From JAGLYP01 sp034659435 (GTDB lineage: Bacteria > Patescibacteriota > Patescibacteriia > Patescibacteriales > UBA12075), in NCBI GenBank assembly GCA_034659435.1, contig JAYEHJ010000008.1:1-5948 (forward strand): a DNA stretch of 5,948 nucleotides, given 5' to 3'. How positions within the stretch are numbered: the stretch's first letter is position 1; the number at the start of each line of letters is the position of its first letter. Below, piece by piece: positions 1-5,750 of this stretch. The translations under genes were made by a program, and so were the position numbers. The notes under the pieces are model-generated. The model made no database searches. It saw only the letters and a list, made by a program, of their open reading frames with translations, and had not been told where the DNA came from.

Positions 1-114
1 CAAATTTTGGTAAATTTTTCTTTAAAAAATTTTGCTTATGTGGTTAATATACGCCCCGTAGGAAGTGCCCTTGGGGTAGGCCAAATTTTTTTAAGATAAA
101 TTTACCAAAATTTG
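1..114. repeat. AT-rich long palindrome with GC-rich hairpin core
   Basis: The arms 1-32 and 83-114 are reverse complements with two mismatches (left-arm positions 18 and 23). With one further mismatch and a wobble the pairing can extend inward to 38/77. Each arm is made of A-run/T-run units, with AAAT boundaries near 4, 14 and 29. The roughly 50-nt interior carries the GC-rich core at 49-78. No T-run follows the right arm, so it does not look like a classical terminator. The left arm starts at the window edge, so the element may continue upstream. Confidence 0.8.
49..78 (-). repeat. GC-rich 30-bp interspersed repeat, copy 1
   Basis: The reverse complement of these 30 bases matches 1755-1784 at 29 of 30 positions; the single difference is at 1774. 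It can fold on itself (CCCC near 54-57 with GGGG at 73-76). It is far more GC-rich than its surroundings and sits in the interior of the 1-114 palindrome. The two copies, in opposite orientation, bracket pilT and the 109-aa gene. Confidence 0.85.
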
Positions 115-120
115 AAAATT

Positions 121-190
121 TAGGACAAACTGGCATTCGGCGACAGTCCCTTCAAGTGGGTGATGGGTGTGGCGCGTGATTGTTGAAAAT
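121..190. other. GC-rich non-coding patch of unknown nature
   Basis: Bases 121-180 are about 57% G+C (34 of 60 by my count), far above the flanking AT-rich DNA. They include a 7-nt direct near-repeat, TGGGTGA then TGGGTGT, at 157-170. The + strand frame open from 48 to 176 has no ATG start, and I recognise no protein, tRNA or known RNA motif. It could be the rest of an interspersed repeat, an RNA gene, or the remnant of a lost gene. Confidence 0.4.
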
Positions 191-196
191 GGTGTA

Positions 197-225
197 TTGA
201 ATTCTGCCTTTAAAAATGCTATAAT
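197..225 (+). promoter_or_regulatory. sigma70-type promoter of pilT
   Basis: A -35 hexamer TTGAAT (197-202) is followed, after a 17-nt spacer, by a perfect -10 TATAAT (220-225). A TG at 217-218 gives an extended -10 (TGCTATAAT). Transcription should start near 232, leaving a 5' leader of about 20 nt before the pilT ATG at 253. The leader is almost pure A/T with no Shine-Dalgarno motif. This is the best promoter in the window. Confidence 0.75.
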
Positions 226-252
226 ATTTTATATAAATATCAGCAAAATAAA

Positions 253-1296
253 ATGGAACTAGAACCTTATTTTAAAACTGCTATTGAAAATAACGCCTCT
301 GATTTGCATTTGGTTGAAGGCAGCGTGCCGGCATTGCGCGTATCAGGCGAATTAATCCGTTTTAAAGAAAAAGCTATCCCTTACGGCGAATTAAAGCACG
401 CGCTTTATCTTTATTTGGATAAATACACAAAAGAGAGATTTAAAAGAAAAAGGGATATGGATATGTCAATGGAATTTTTTGATAACAGATTTCGGGTTAA
501 CCTTCATTTTCAGGGAGGCAAAATCGGTTTAACCGCCCGCCTGGTTCCAAAAAAAATCCCAAGACCCAAAGAAATCGGCTTAAATGAAGTGATTTATTCT
601 TTAACCCACTTAAAAGACGGCTTGATATTGGTAACAGGCCCTTCAGGGACGGGTAAATCAACCACTTTGGCGGTTATGCTTGACATAATCAACGCGGAAA
701 GGCGTTCGCATATAATTACGATTGAAGATCCTATTGAGTATGATTTTACCGACAAGCAAAGCATTATTGAGCAAAGGCAATTGGGGCGGGATACAACAGG
801 ATTTGCCGATGCTTTAAAATACGCTTTAAGGCAAGATCCCAATGTTATTATGGTAGGCGAGATGCGCGATTTTGAAACTATTTCCGCGGCGCTGACAGCC
901 GCGAAAACCGGACATTTAGTCCTTTCCACGCTGCATACGACAACGACCCCTGAAACAGTGGAAAGAATAGTGGATTTTTTCCCTTTACAAAATCAAAATT
1001 CAATTACCGGCCAGCTTGCTTCAGTGCTAAGAGCGGTTATTTCTCAGCAATTACTGCCGAAAAAGACAGGAGGATTGGTTGCGGCTAGAGAAATAATGAT
1101 TAATAATCACGCCATAGCTAATTTAATCCGCAATAATAAAACAGAGCAAATTTATTCCACTATTCAGACAGGCGCAAAAGATGGCATGATAACAATGAAT
1201 AAATCAATAGATAATTTATTAAAAAACGGAGTAATCAGCGAAGATGTGGCGCGCAATAGAAAAAGAGACTTGGAAACACAGGCGGTTTATTATTAA
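253..1296 (+). CDS. pilT: PilT, type IV pilus retraction ATPase
   Basis: This is a hexameric cytoplasmic ATPase that depolymerises type IV pili, driving retraction, twitching and possibly DNA uptake or attachment to a host. The 347-aa length is normal for PilT. The N-terminal domain carries the characteristic ASDLHL motif (15-20). The motor domain has Walker A GPSGTGKST (129-137), an Asp box ITIEDPIEY (155-163), Walker B with the GEMRD signature (202-206) and a His box around H221 and STLHTT (225-230). The motifs LIRNNKT (291-297) and GMITMNKSI (311-319) match the conserved PilT C-terminal region. The GEMRD and ASDLHL signatures favour PilT over the PilB extension ATPase. The start at 253 fits the family N-terminus and lies about 20 nt after a strong promoter, with no Shine-Dalgarno. 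No other pilus genes are in the window, so it appears to be its own transcription unit. All catalytic motifs are intact. Confidence 0.96.
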   Translation: MELEPYFKTAIENNASDLHLVEGSVPALRVSGELIRFKEKAIPYGELKHALYLYLDKYTKERFKRKRDMDMSMEFFDNRFRVNLHFQGGKIGLTARLVPKKIPRPKEIGLNEVIYSLTHLKDGLILVTGPSGTGKSTTLAVMLDIINAERRSHIITIEDPIEYDFTDKQSIIEQRQLGRDTTGFADALKYALRQDPNVIMVGEMRDFETISAALTAAKTGHLVLSTLHTTTTPETVERIVDFFPLQNQNSITGQLASVLRAVISQQLLPKKTGGLVAAREIMINNHAIANLIRNNKTEQIYSTIQTGAKDGMITMNKSIDNLLKNGVISEDVARNRKRDLETQAVYY

Positions 1297-1309
1297 TTTA
1301 AATAGAAAC

Positions 1310-1388
1310 AAGAATTAAGAAGCAAGAATCAGGAATTAAGGGTCAAAAATTACTATCCTTAATTCCTGATTCTTACTTCTTAATTCTT
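1310..1388. repeat. 79-nt palindrome of heptad repeats (pilT / 109-aa gene gap)
   Basis: The 32-nt arms 1310-1341 and 1357-1388 are complementary except for one C/A mismatch (1323 with 1375), around a 15-nt loop. From 1312 each arm reads as four 7-bp units: GAATTAA, then GAAGCAA, then GAATCAG, then GAATTAA. The element begins 13 nt after the pilT stop and ends 8 nt before the next ATG, so it fills the gap. A-runs, not T-runs, follow the right arm, so it is not a standard rho-independent terminator for pilT, although the stem could still stall polymerase or block 3' exonucleases. The loop contains TACTAT (1351-1356), a possible weak -10 box with no good -35. Confidence 0.9.
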
Positions 1389-1396
1389 AAAAAAAT

Positions 1397-1726
1397 ATGC
1401 TGCCTGAAAAATGGGAAAATGTTGTTGGAAACATTAAAGACAATTTTAAAATCAATGATGAAGGCAAGCTTCATATTGATGAAGAAGGGGGAGTGGATAT
1501 TGAATTTATAGAATTTGAGGGTCCTTTGGGCTTAATGAGGCTTGAATTTGTTTCAAGGCCTATTGTTCTTGATAAAAAAACGATTTATTCAAGGCGGATA
1601 GGCTCTGACACAAAGGTTGATTATGTTTACAGTGAAACTGAAAAAAGCCATAAGTTAATTATTTACAAATGGAATGATAATGAAAATGATTGGCTGGAAG
1701 TTGATGATAAAAATCTTTTTACTTGA
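1397..1726 (+). CDS. Conserved-looking 109-aa hypothetical protein
   Basis: I cannot assign a function. The 109-aa product is acidic and soluble, with no signal peptide or membrane span. It looks like a small beta-rich domain with a hydrophobic core: alternating strands around VDIEFIEF (33-40), LMRLEFVSRPIVLD (46-59), DYVYSE (75-80) and KLIIYKW (86-92), separated by charged turns rich in D, E, K and N. From memory it resembles a recurrent uncharacterised family in Parcubacteria with the same opening (MLPEKW) and a central block like GPLGxMRLEF; I could not search for this. The start at 1397 lies 8 nt after the palindrome 1310-1388 and has no Shine-Dalgarno, so its translation could be affected by that stem. 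The gene ends in TGA, which shows TGA is a stop here. Coding is well supported by length and sensible composition. Confidence 0.8.
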   Translation: MLPEKWENVVGNIKDNFKINDEGKLHIDEEGGVDIEFIEFEGPLGLMRLEFVSRPIVLDKKTIYSRRIGSDTKVDYVYSETEKSHKLIIYKWNDNENDWLEVDDKNLFT

Positions 1727-1740
1727 ATTTTAATTTATAG

Positions 1741-1821
1741 TCAAGGAATTTGAATACCCCAAGGGCACTTCCTTCGGGGCGTATTCCCGACTACTGTTAG
1801 TGCCCTTTGGGCATAACTTGA
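1741..1821. repeat. GC-rich double-hairpin intergenic element
   Basis: Short outer arms TCAAG (1741-1745) and CTTGA (1817-1821) enclose two GC-rich hairpins. The first, 1752-1786, pairs GAATACCCC with GGGGCGTATTC across a 2-nt bulge and closes on a small loop near CACTT. The second, 1801-1813, pairs TGCCC with GGGCA around TTT. The element lies in the 104-nt gap between the 109-aa gene and the membrane-protein gene, ending 9 nt before the ATG at 1831. A T-rich stretch (ATTAATTTTT) follows, so weak terminator activity on the + strand is possible. Confidence 0.75.
1755..1784 (+). repeat. GC-rich 30-bp interspersed repeat, copy 2
   Basis: This is the inverted partner of 49-78, identical at 29 of 30 positions after reverse complementation. 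The flanks differ completely: an AT-rich palindrome at copy 1 and a second GC hairpin here. That points to a dispersed element rather than a recent tandem duplication of the surrounding DNA. A shorter related motif, AGTGCCCTTTGGGCAT, follows at 1799-1814. Confidence 0.85.
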
Positions 1822-1830
1822 TTAATTTTT

Positions 1831-2592
1831 ATGCGCTTTAATCGCTATTTGCCGCTGGCAACCCCGTTTTTATCTTTAATATTCTTGGAATTTTACAGTT
1901 TTAACGCAAGGATAATTTATATTATGCTGGCATTTTTGTTTTTGTTGTTTTTTTTTACAATCAGGCAGTTTGTTGTTGAAAGCGAAAAAAATGAAAATGC
2001 TTGGAATTATTGTTTATTGCCTTTTTTGTTCTTATTAAGCGGAGTAATGTTCAGCTCTTTAATGCCTTATGGATATTTGGTTCAAATTTTAATAATAATA
2101 ATTTTTTTATTCTTAAATTTTTATTTTCGCTCCGTGTATGAATTTTTATTAAAGCCAAGCTATTATAAAAAAAACGCGCTGGAAAATTTTTCTTCTTATG
2201 GAAATTTTTTAACGTTATATTTTTTTGCTTCAGCTGTTTACGGTTTTCAGTCATTTTTAGGAATTGACGTTTGGATTATAATGATTTTTTTGCTTTTGGT
2301 TATAACTTTAATTGTATATCAGGTTTTTTGGGCAAATAAAATTTTGACTAAGGCAAGTTTATTGTATATAATAATCTTGCCTTTAACATATATTGAATTG
2401 GCATGGTCAATTTCTTTTTTATCTTTAAGTTTTTATATTTTAGGTTTGATTTTAGCTGTCGCGTATTATATTGGAATAGGAATAGTAAGATTTTATTTAA
2501 TCGGAAAATTGAACGCGCAGATTATTAAAATGTATTTGATTTTTGGGTTTTTAAGTATATTCGCTGTAATTTTTACCGCCAGATGGATATAA
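1831..2592 (+). CDS. Polytopic membrane protein of unknown function
   Basis: The 253-aa protein is almost entirely hydrophobic. I count about eight to nine transmembrane segments, near residues 6-22, 27-49, 60-78, 82-100, 121-143, 147-167, 176-190, 194-216 and 232-249. Short polar loops include SEKNENAWN (51-59) and a basic/aromatic stretch KPSYYKK (108-114). It ends in TARWI. There is no catalytic or transporter motif I recognise. Its stop is followed after only 4 nt by the start of the HtrA-like pseudoprotease, so the two are almost certainly co-transcribed and probably act together in the cytoplasmic membrane. From memory, Parcubacteria often have a similar multi-span protein beside an S1C-like gene, but this is unchecked. 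It has no Shine-Dalgarno; the start context is ATTTTTATG. Its long T-runs follow from phenylalanine and isoleucine/leucine richness. Confidence 0.85.
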   Translation: MRFNRYLPLATPFLSLIFLEFYSFNARIIYIMLAFLFLLFFFTIRQFVVESEKNENAWNYCLLPFLFLLSGVMFSSLMPYGYLVQILIIIIFLFLNFYFRSVYEFLLKPSYYKKNALENFSSYGNFLTLYFFASAVYGFQSFLGIDVWIIMIFLLLVITLIVYQVFWANKILTKASLLYIIILPLTYIELAWSISFLSLSFYILGLILAVAYYIGIGIVRFYLIGKLNAQIIKMYLIFGFLSIFAVIFTARWI

Positions 2593-2596
2593 TTTT

Positions 2597-3766
2597 ATGG
2601 AGAAAACTAATAATAAAATAATTTTAATTGTTGTATTAGCAACAATATTCGGAATGTTAAGTGGTCTTGTCGGAACGGTTATCGCGCGTGTTTATGTTTT
2701 GGAAAAAGCGTTTAATGTTCCGCTTGTAGGCGAAATAAATTTATCAGGCAAAGCCATCGATACGCAAGGGCTTGTTATAAGAGGAGCGAAAAAAGTTATT
2801 GTTGAGCAAAATACCAAAGTTCAGGAAACCATAGATTCCGCAAGCGACAGCATTATAGCGATTTTTGAAAAAAAGAAAACAACTAACGAAAAATCAAACA
2901 AAAGTATAGATAGTATTATTGAAAAGGCATATAATTTAAAAGATAAAATCGGGCAGGGTATGATTATTACAAGCGATGGCTGGATTATTTCTGGTTATGC
3001 GCCTAAATCATATAGCAATGATATTGCCGCAAAAATAAAAGAAAGCATAATTGCCGATTATGTAATTATTGATAATAATAAAAAAGTATATTCTGTTAAA
3101 AATATTGTATTGGACACGGCCACTAATTGTTCTTTTTGGAAAATACAAGCTAATGATCTGCCTGTTAAAGTTTTTGTTAAAACAAAAGATATTCATAACG
3201 GCCAGATGGTTTTAGCGGTTAACTGGAATGAAAGCTCTTTTTTGTCAACAATTGTTGATAAAAACAAGGATGATAAAAAAATATACAAGACAAGCGATAA
3301 TTTTTTTAATAAAATTAATCTTTCCGCTGACATGGGAAGCGATTTTTGGGGTTCTTTTATTTTTAATCTTAACAGCGATTTAATCGCTTTAATTGATAAT
3401 AAAGGCGAAATTAAATTAATAAGCGATCTTGCGCCTTGCATAGATTGTCTGTTGGGCAATGAAAAAATAAAATATCCGGAATTAGGAATAAATTATCTTG
3501 ATTTATCGGATTTTGTATTTAGCAAAGACGGTGTTAGTAAGGGCGCCTTAATTTATCCTGATGAAATGGGAACGGCTGTTAAGAAGGGAAGTTTGGCGGA
3601 AAAGACGGGACTGAAGACAGGAGATATAATTTTGGCAATTGACAATATTTTGCTTGACGAAAAAAATAAATTGGAGAATATTTTAAAACATTTTTTAGTA
3701 AAAGATGAAATATTAATTAAGTATTTGCGAGACAATAAAGAGTTTGAGGTGAAAATTGTTTTGTAG
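2597..3766 (+). CDS. Membrane-anchored HtrA-like pseudoprotease with PDZ domain
   Basis: The 389-aa protein has an N-terminal anchor (about 8-30), a Ser/Lys/Glu-rich linker (65-117), a degenerate trypsin-like domain (about 118-285) and a C-terminal PDZ domain (about 296-389, with GSLAEKTGLKTGDIILAID at 331-349). The S1C/HtrA framework is visible, but all three catalytic positions appear lost. IITSDGWIISGY (123-134) aligns with the block that normally ends in NHVV, and has no His. DTATNCSFWKI (173-183) replaces DxxTDLALLKI, with Asn177 in place of Asp. SDFWGSFIFNLN (248-259) replaces GNSGGPLxNLN, with Trp251 in place of the nucleophilic Ser. It is therefore probably a non-proteolytic scaffold, sensor or chaperone outside the membrane, with the PDZ domain binding peptide termini. 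A CxxC pair (C281, C284) and C178 could form disulfides. It starts 4 nt after the polytopic membrane protein gene, and lepA starts 6 nt after it. The triad alignment was done by eye. Confidence 0.82.
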   Translation: MEKTNNKIILIVVLATIFGMLSGLVGTVIARVYVLEKAFNVPLVGEINLSGKAIDTQGLVIRGAKKVIVEQNTKVQETIDSASDSIIAIFEKKKTTNEKSNKSIDSIIEKAYNLKDKIGQGMIITSDGWIISGYAPKSYSNDIAAKIKESIIADYVIIDNNKKVYSVKNIVLDTATNCSFWKIQANDLPVKVFVKTKDIHNGQMVLAVNWNESSFLSTIVDKNKDDKKIYKTSDNFFNKINLSADMGSDFWGSFIFNLNSDLIALIDNKGEIKLISDLAPCIDCLLGNEKIKYPELGINYLDLSDFVFSKDGVSKGALIYPDEMGTAVKKGSLAEKTGLKTGDIILAIDNILLDEKNKLENILKHFLVKDEILIKYLRDNKEFEVKIVL

Positions 3767-3772
3767 AATTTT

Positions 3773-5557
3773 ATGAAAAATATTAGAAATTTTTGCATAA
3801 TCGCGCATATTGATCATGGCAAATCAACTTTGGCTGACAGAATGCTTGAGTTGACCGGCACGGTTGATAAAAGAAAAATGAAAAATCAGATATTGGATCA
3901 AATGGACTTGGAAAGAGAAAGGGGGATTACAATTAAACTGCAGCCGGTTACAATGAAATATAATGATTATATATTAAATTTAATTGATACTCCGGGGCAT
4001 GTTGATTTTAATTATGAAGTATCGCGAAGCTTGGCCGCGGTTGAAGGAGCGATTCTTTTGGTTGACGCGACACAGGGAATCCAGGCGCAAACTCTGGCAA
4101 ATTTGTATTTGGCAATGGAGCAGGATTTAACTATAATTCCGGTCGCGAATAAAATTGATTTGCCGGCGGCTGATAAAGATAAAACCGAACGGGAAATTGT
4201 TGAGCTCTTGGGATGCGATAAAAATGAAATTATTTACGCTTCTGGAAAAACAGGGGCGGGCGTTAAAGATATATTGGACTCGGTTGTTAAGCATGTTCCC
4301 TGCCCTAAAAATAAAAGCGATAAAAATTGCGTTCGCGCGCTTATTTTTGATTCAAATTATGATGAGTATAAAGGAGTTGTTGCTTACGCGCGAATGGTTG
4401 ACGGCTGTATTAAAAAAGGAGATAAAATAAAATTATTGGCCACCAACGCGGAAAGCGAGGCATTGGATGTTGGTATATTCAAGCCGAATTATCACGCGAC
4501 AGGAGAGTTAAAAGCAGGGGATATTGGTTATATTGTCACGGGTTTTAAAAATGTCAGCGAGTGCCGTGTCGGCGATACAATTACTTTGTTAAAAAATTTC
4601 TCTGAACTTAATCCGCTTAAAGGCTACACAGAGGTTAAGCCGATGGTTTTTGCCGGAATTTTTCCCAAAGAGGGCAATGAATACAATGAACTGCGGGAAG
4701 CGGTTGATCGCTTAAAATTAAATGACGCGGCCTTAATTTATGAGCCGGAACATTCCAACGCTCTTGGCTTTGGCTTTAGATGCGGTTTCCTCGGAATATT
4801 GCATTTGGAAATTTTTCAGGAAAGGTTAAGGCGTGAGTTTAATTTGGAATTAATCGTAACCATGCCAAGCGTTGCTTATCAAGTATATTTAAAAAATGGA
4901 GAAAAATTTACCATGCGCACGCCCCAGCAGTTTCCGGCGCGGGAAAAAATTGAAAAGATTGAAGAGCCTTGGGTAACTTTGGATATTATTACGCCAAAAG
5001 AATATGTGGGCAACATTATGAGCTTGGCTCAGGAAAAGCGCGGAGTTTATAAAAATACCGAGTATATTGACAAAACTCGCGCGATTTTGCATTATAATAT
5101 TCCAATGAGCGCGATTTTAACTGATTTTTACGATAAAATTAAAAGCGTCAGTTCTGGATACGCGTCAATAAACTATGAATTTTCAGATTACAAAGAAGCC
5201 AAGGTTATAAAAATGGATATTTTGGTGGCCGAAGAAAATGTTGAAGCCCTGGCCACGATTGTTTATGAAGACGACGCATTTAAGCGTGGAAAAGAAATTG
5301 TAAATATTTTAAAGGAAAGCATGCCAAAGCAGATGTTTGTTTTAAAACTGCAGGCAGCTGTAGGCGGAAAAGTAATCGCCGGTGAAAGGCTTTCGGCAAT
5401 GCGAAAAGATGTAACAGCAAAATTATACGGCGGCGATGTCAGCCGCAAAAGAAAGCTGCTAGAAAAGCAGAAGAAGGGCAAGAAAAAAATGATGGCGGCA
5501 GGCAAGGGAAGCGTAGATATTCCGAGTGAAACTTTTGTTAGGCTGTTGAAAAAATAA
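3773..5557 (+). CDS. lepA: LepA / elongation factor 4, ribosomal GTPase
   Basis: LepA (EF4) is a translational GTPase related to EF-G. It binds the ribosome and acts in back-translocation, recovery of stalled ribosomes or subunit biogenesis. The 594-aa length is close to E. coli LepA (about 599). The G domain has G1 AHIDHGKST (11-19), G2 GITIK (51-55), G3 DTPGHVDF (72-79), G4 NKID (126-129) and a G5 region reading SGKTG (157-161), where SAKTG is usual. The EF-G-like domains follow, with the highly conserved CGFLGILHLEIFQERL block near the middle. The LepA-specific C-terminal domain is complete, with GGDVSRKRKLLEKQKKGKK and IPSETF near the end. The ATG at 3773 matches the family N-terminus MKNIRNFxIIAHIDHGKST. 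It follows the pseudoprotease gene by 6 nt. The nearest purine-rich motif, GAGGTGA at 3746-3752, is 20 nt from the ATG, too far to be a normal ribosome binding site. Confidence 0.98.
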   Translation: MKNIRNFCIIAHIDHGKSTLADRMLELTGTVDKRKMKNQILDQMDLERERGITIKLQPVTMKYNDYILNLIDTPGHVDFNYEVSRSLAAVEGAILLVDATQGIQAQTLANLYLAMEQDLTIIPVANKIDLPAADKDKTEREIVELLGCDKNEIIYASGKTGAGVKDILDSVVKHVPCPKNKSDKNCVRALIFDSNYDEYKGVVAYARMVDGCIKKGDKIKLLATNAESEALDVGIFKPNYHATGELKAGDIGYIVTGFKNVSECRVGDTITLLKNFSELNPLKGYTEVKPMVFAGIFPKEGNEYNELREAVDRLKLNDAALIYEPEHSNALGFGFRCGFLGILHLEIFQERLRREFNLELIVTMPSVAYQVYLKNGEKFTMRTPQQFPAREKIEKIEEPWVTLDIITPKEYVGNIMSLAQEKRGVYKNTEYIDKTRAILHYNIPMSAILTDFYDKIKSVSSGYASINYEFSDYKEAKVIKMDILVAEENVEALATIVYEDDAFKRGKEIVNILKESMPKQMFVLKLQAAVGGKVIAGERLSAMRKDVTAKLYGGDVSRKRKLLEKQKKGKKKMMAAGKGSVDIPSETFVRLLKK

Positions 5558-5561
5558 ACTA

Positions 5562-5641
5562 CTACTAATTACGAATTTTACGAATATACGAATAAATTAA
5601 TATATTATAATTCGTATATTCGTAAAATTCGTAATTCGTAG
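5562..5641. repeat. 80-nt palindrome of ACGAAT units (after lepA)
   Basis: The perfect 27-bp arms 5567-5593 and 5610-5636 extend, after one mismatch (5566/5637), to 5562-5593 and 5610-5641: 32-nt arms around a 16-nt loop. The left arm holds ACTAAT at 5564 and ACGAAT at 5571, 5580 and 5588. The right arm holds ATTCGT at 5610, 5618, 5627 and 5634, so there are four units per arm at 7-9-nt spacing. It begins 4 nt after the lepA stop and ends 7 nt before the next ATG. No T-run follows, so it is not a classical intrinsic terminator. The loop edge contains a perfect TATAAT (5606-5611). Confidence 0.92.
5606..5611 (+). promoter_or_regulatory. Possible -10 box at the palindrome loop
   Basis: A perfect TATAAT lies at the loop/right-arm junction of the 5562-5641 palindrome, 37 nt before the small ORF start. 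No recognisable -35 lies 16-18 nt upstream and there is no extended TG. In such AT-rich DNA it may be chance. Confidence 0.25.
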
Positions 5642-5648
5642 AAATTAT

Positions 5649-5747
5649 ATGAAGAAAAAAATTATTATAAAAATCGTTTGGACAATTCTTAGCGTTATGA
5701 TTATTTTTACTATGGTTTTATGGACGATTGGAGTTGCTTTTATGTAA
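5649..5747 (+). CDS. 32-aa single-span membrane peptide
   Basis: This short reading frame starts ATG and ends TAA. It encodes a lysine-rich N-terminus (MKKK, then K8) followed by one continuous hydrophobic stretch, about residues 9-31, rich in I, V, M, L, F and W. The predicted topology is a cytoplasmic basic tail with a single membrane helix ending almost at the C-terminus. The frame is framed exactly by two palindromes: one ends 7 nt before its ATG and the next begins 3 nt after its stop, as elsewhere in the window only at gene boundaries. That placement and the textbook charge-plus-helix composition support a real small membrane protein. The alternative is a chance frame in AT-rich spacer. 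It has no Shine-Dalgarno and no assigned function; it could stabilise a membrane complex or act as a leader peptide for the downstream recJ. Confidence 0.6.
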   Translation: MKKKIIIKIVWTILSVMIIFTMVLWTIGVAFM

Positions 5748-5750
5748 GGC

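Noticed and set aside
48..176. Open + strand frame through the upstream palindrome and GC-rich patch
   Set aside because: It has no ATG, is only about 42 codons long and runs through repeat sequence.
594..929. 111-aa minus-strand frame inside pilT
   Set aside because: It lies opposite the Walker A and Walker B regions of a clearly intact PilT; its composition is that of an antisense shadow.
1310..1388. Rho-independent terminator of pilT
   Set aside because: The stem is strong but AT-rich and is followed by A residues, not a T-run; recorded as a repeat/structure instead.
1724..1726. TGA read as glycine (code 25)
   Set aside because: Reading through would run the protein into the hairpin repeat up to a later TAA, and the protein ends naturally at the TGA; Trp codons here are TGG.
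3746..3752. GAGGTGA as the lepA Shine-Dalgarno
   Set aside because: It is 20 nt from the ATG and inside the preceding coding sequence, too far for normal spacing.
4155..4430. 91-aa + strand frame inside lepA
   Set aside because: It overlaps conserved LepA G4/G5 coding sequence in another frame.
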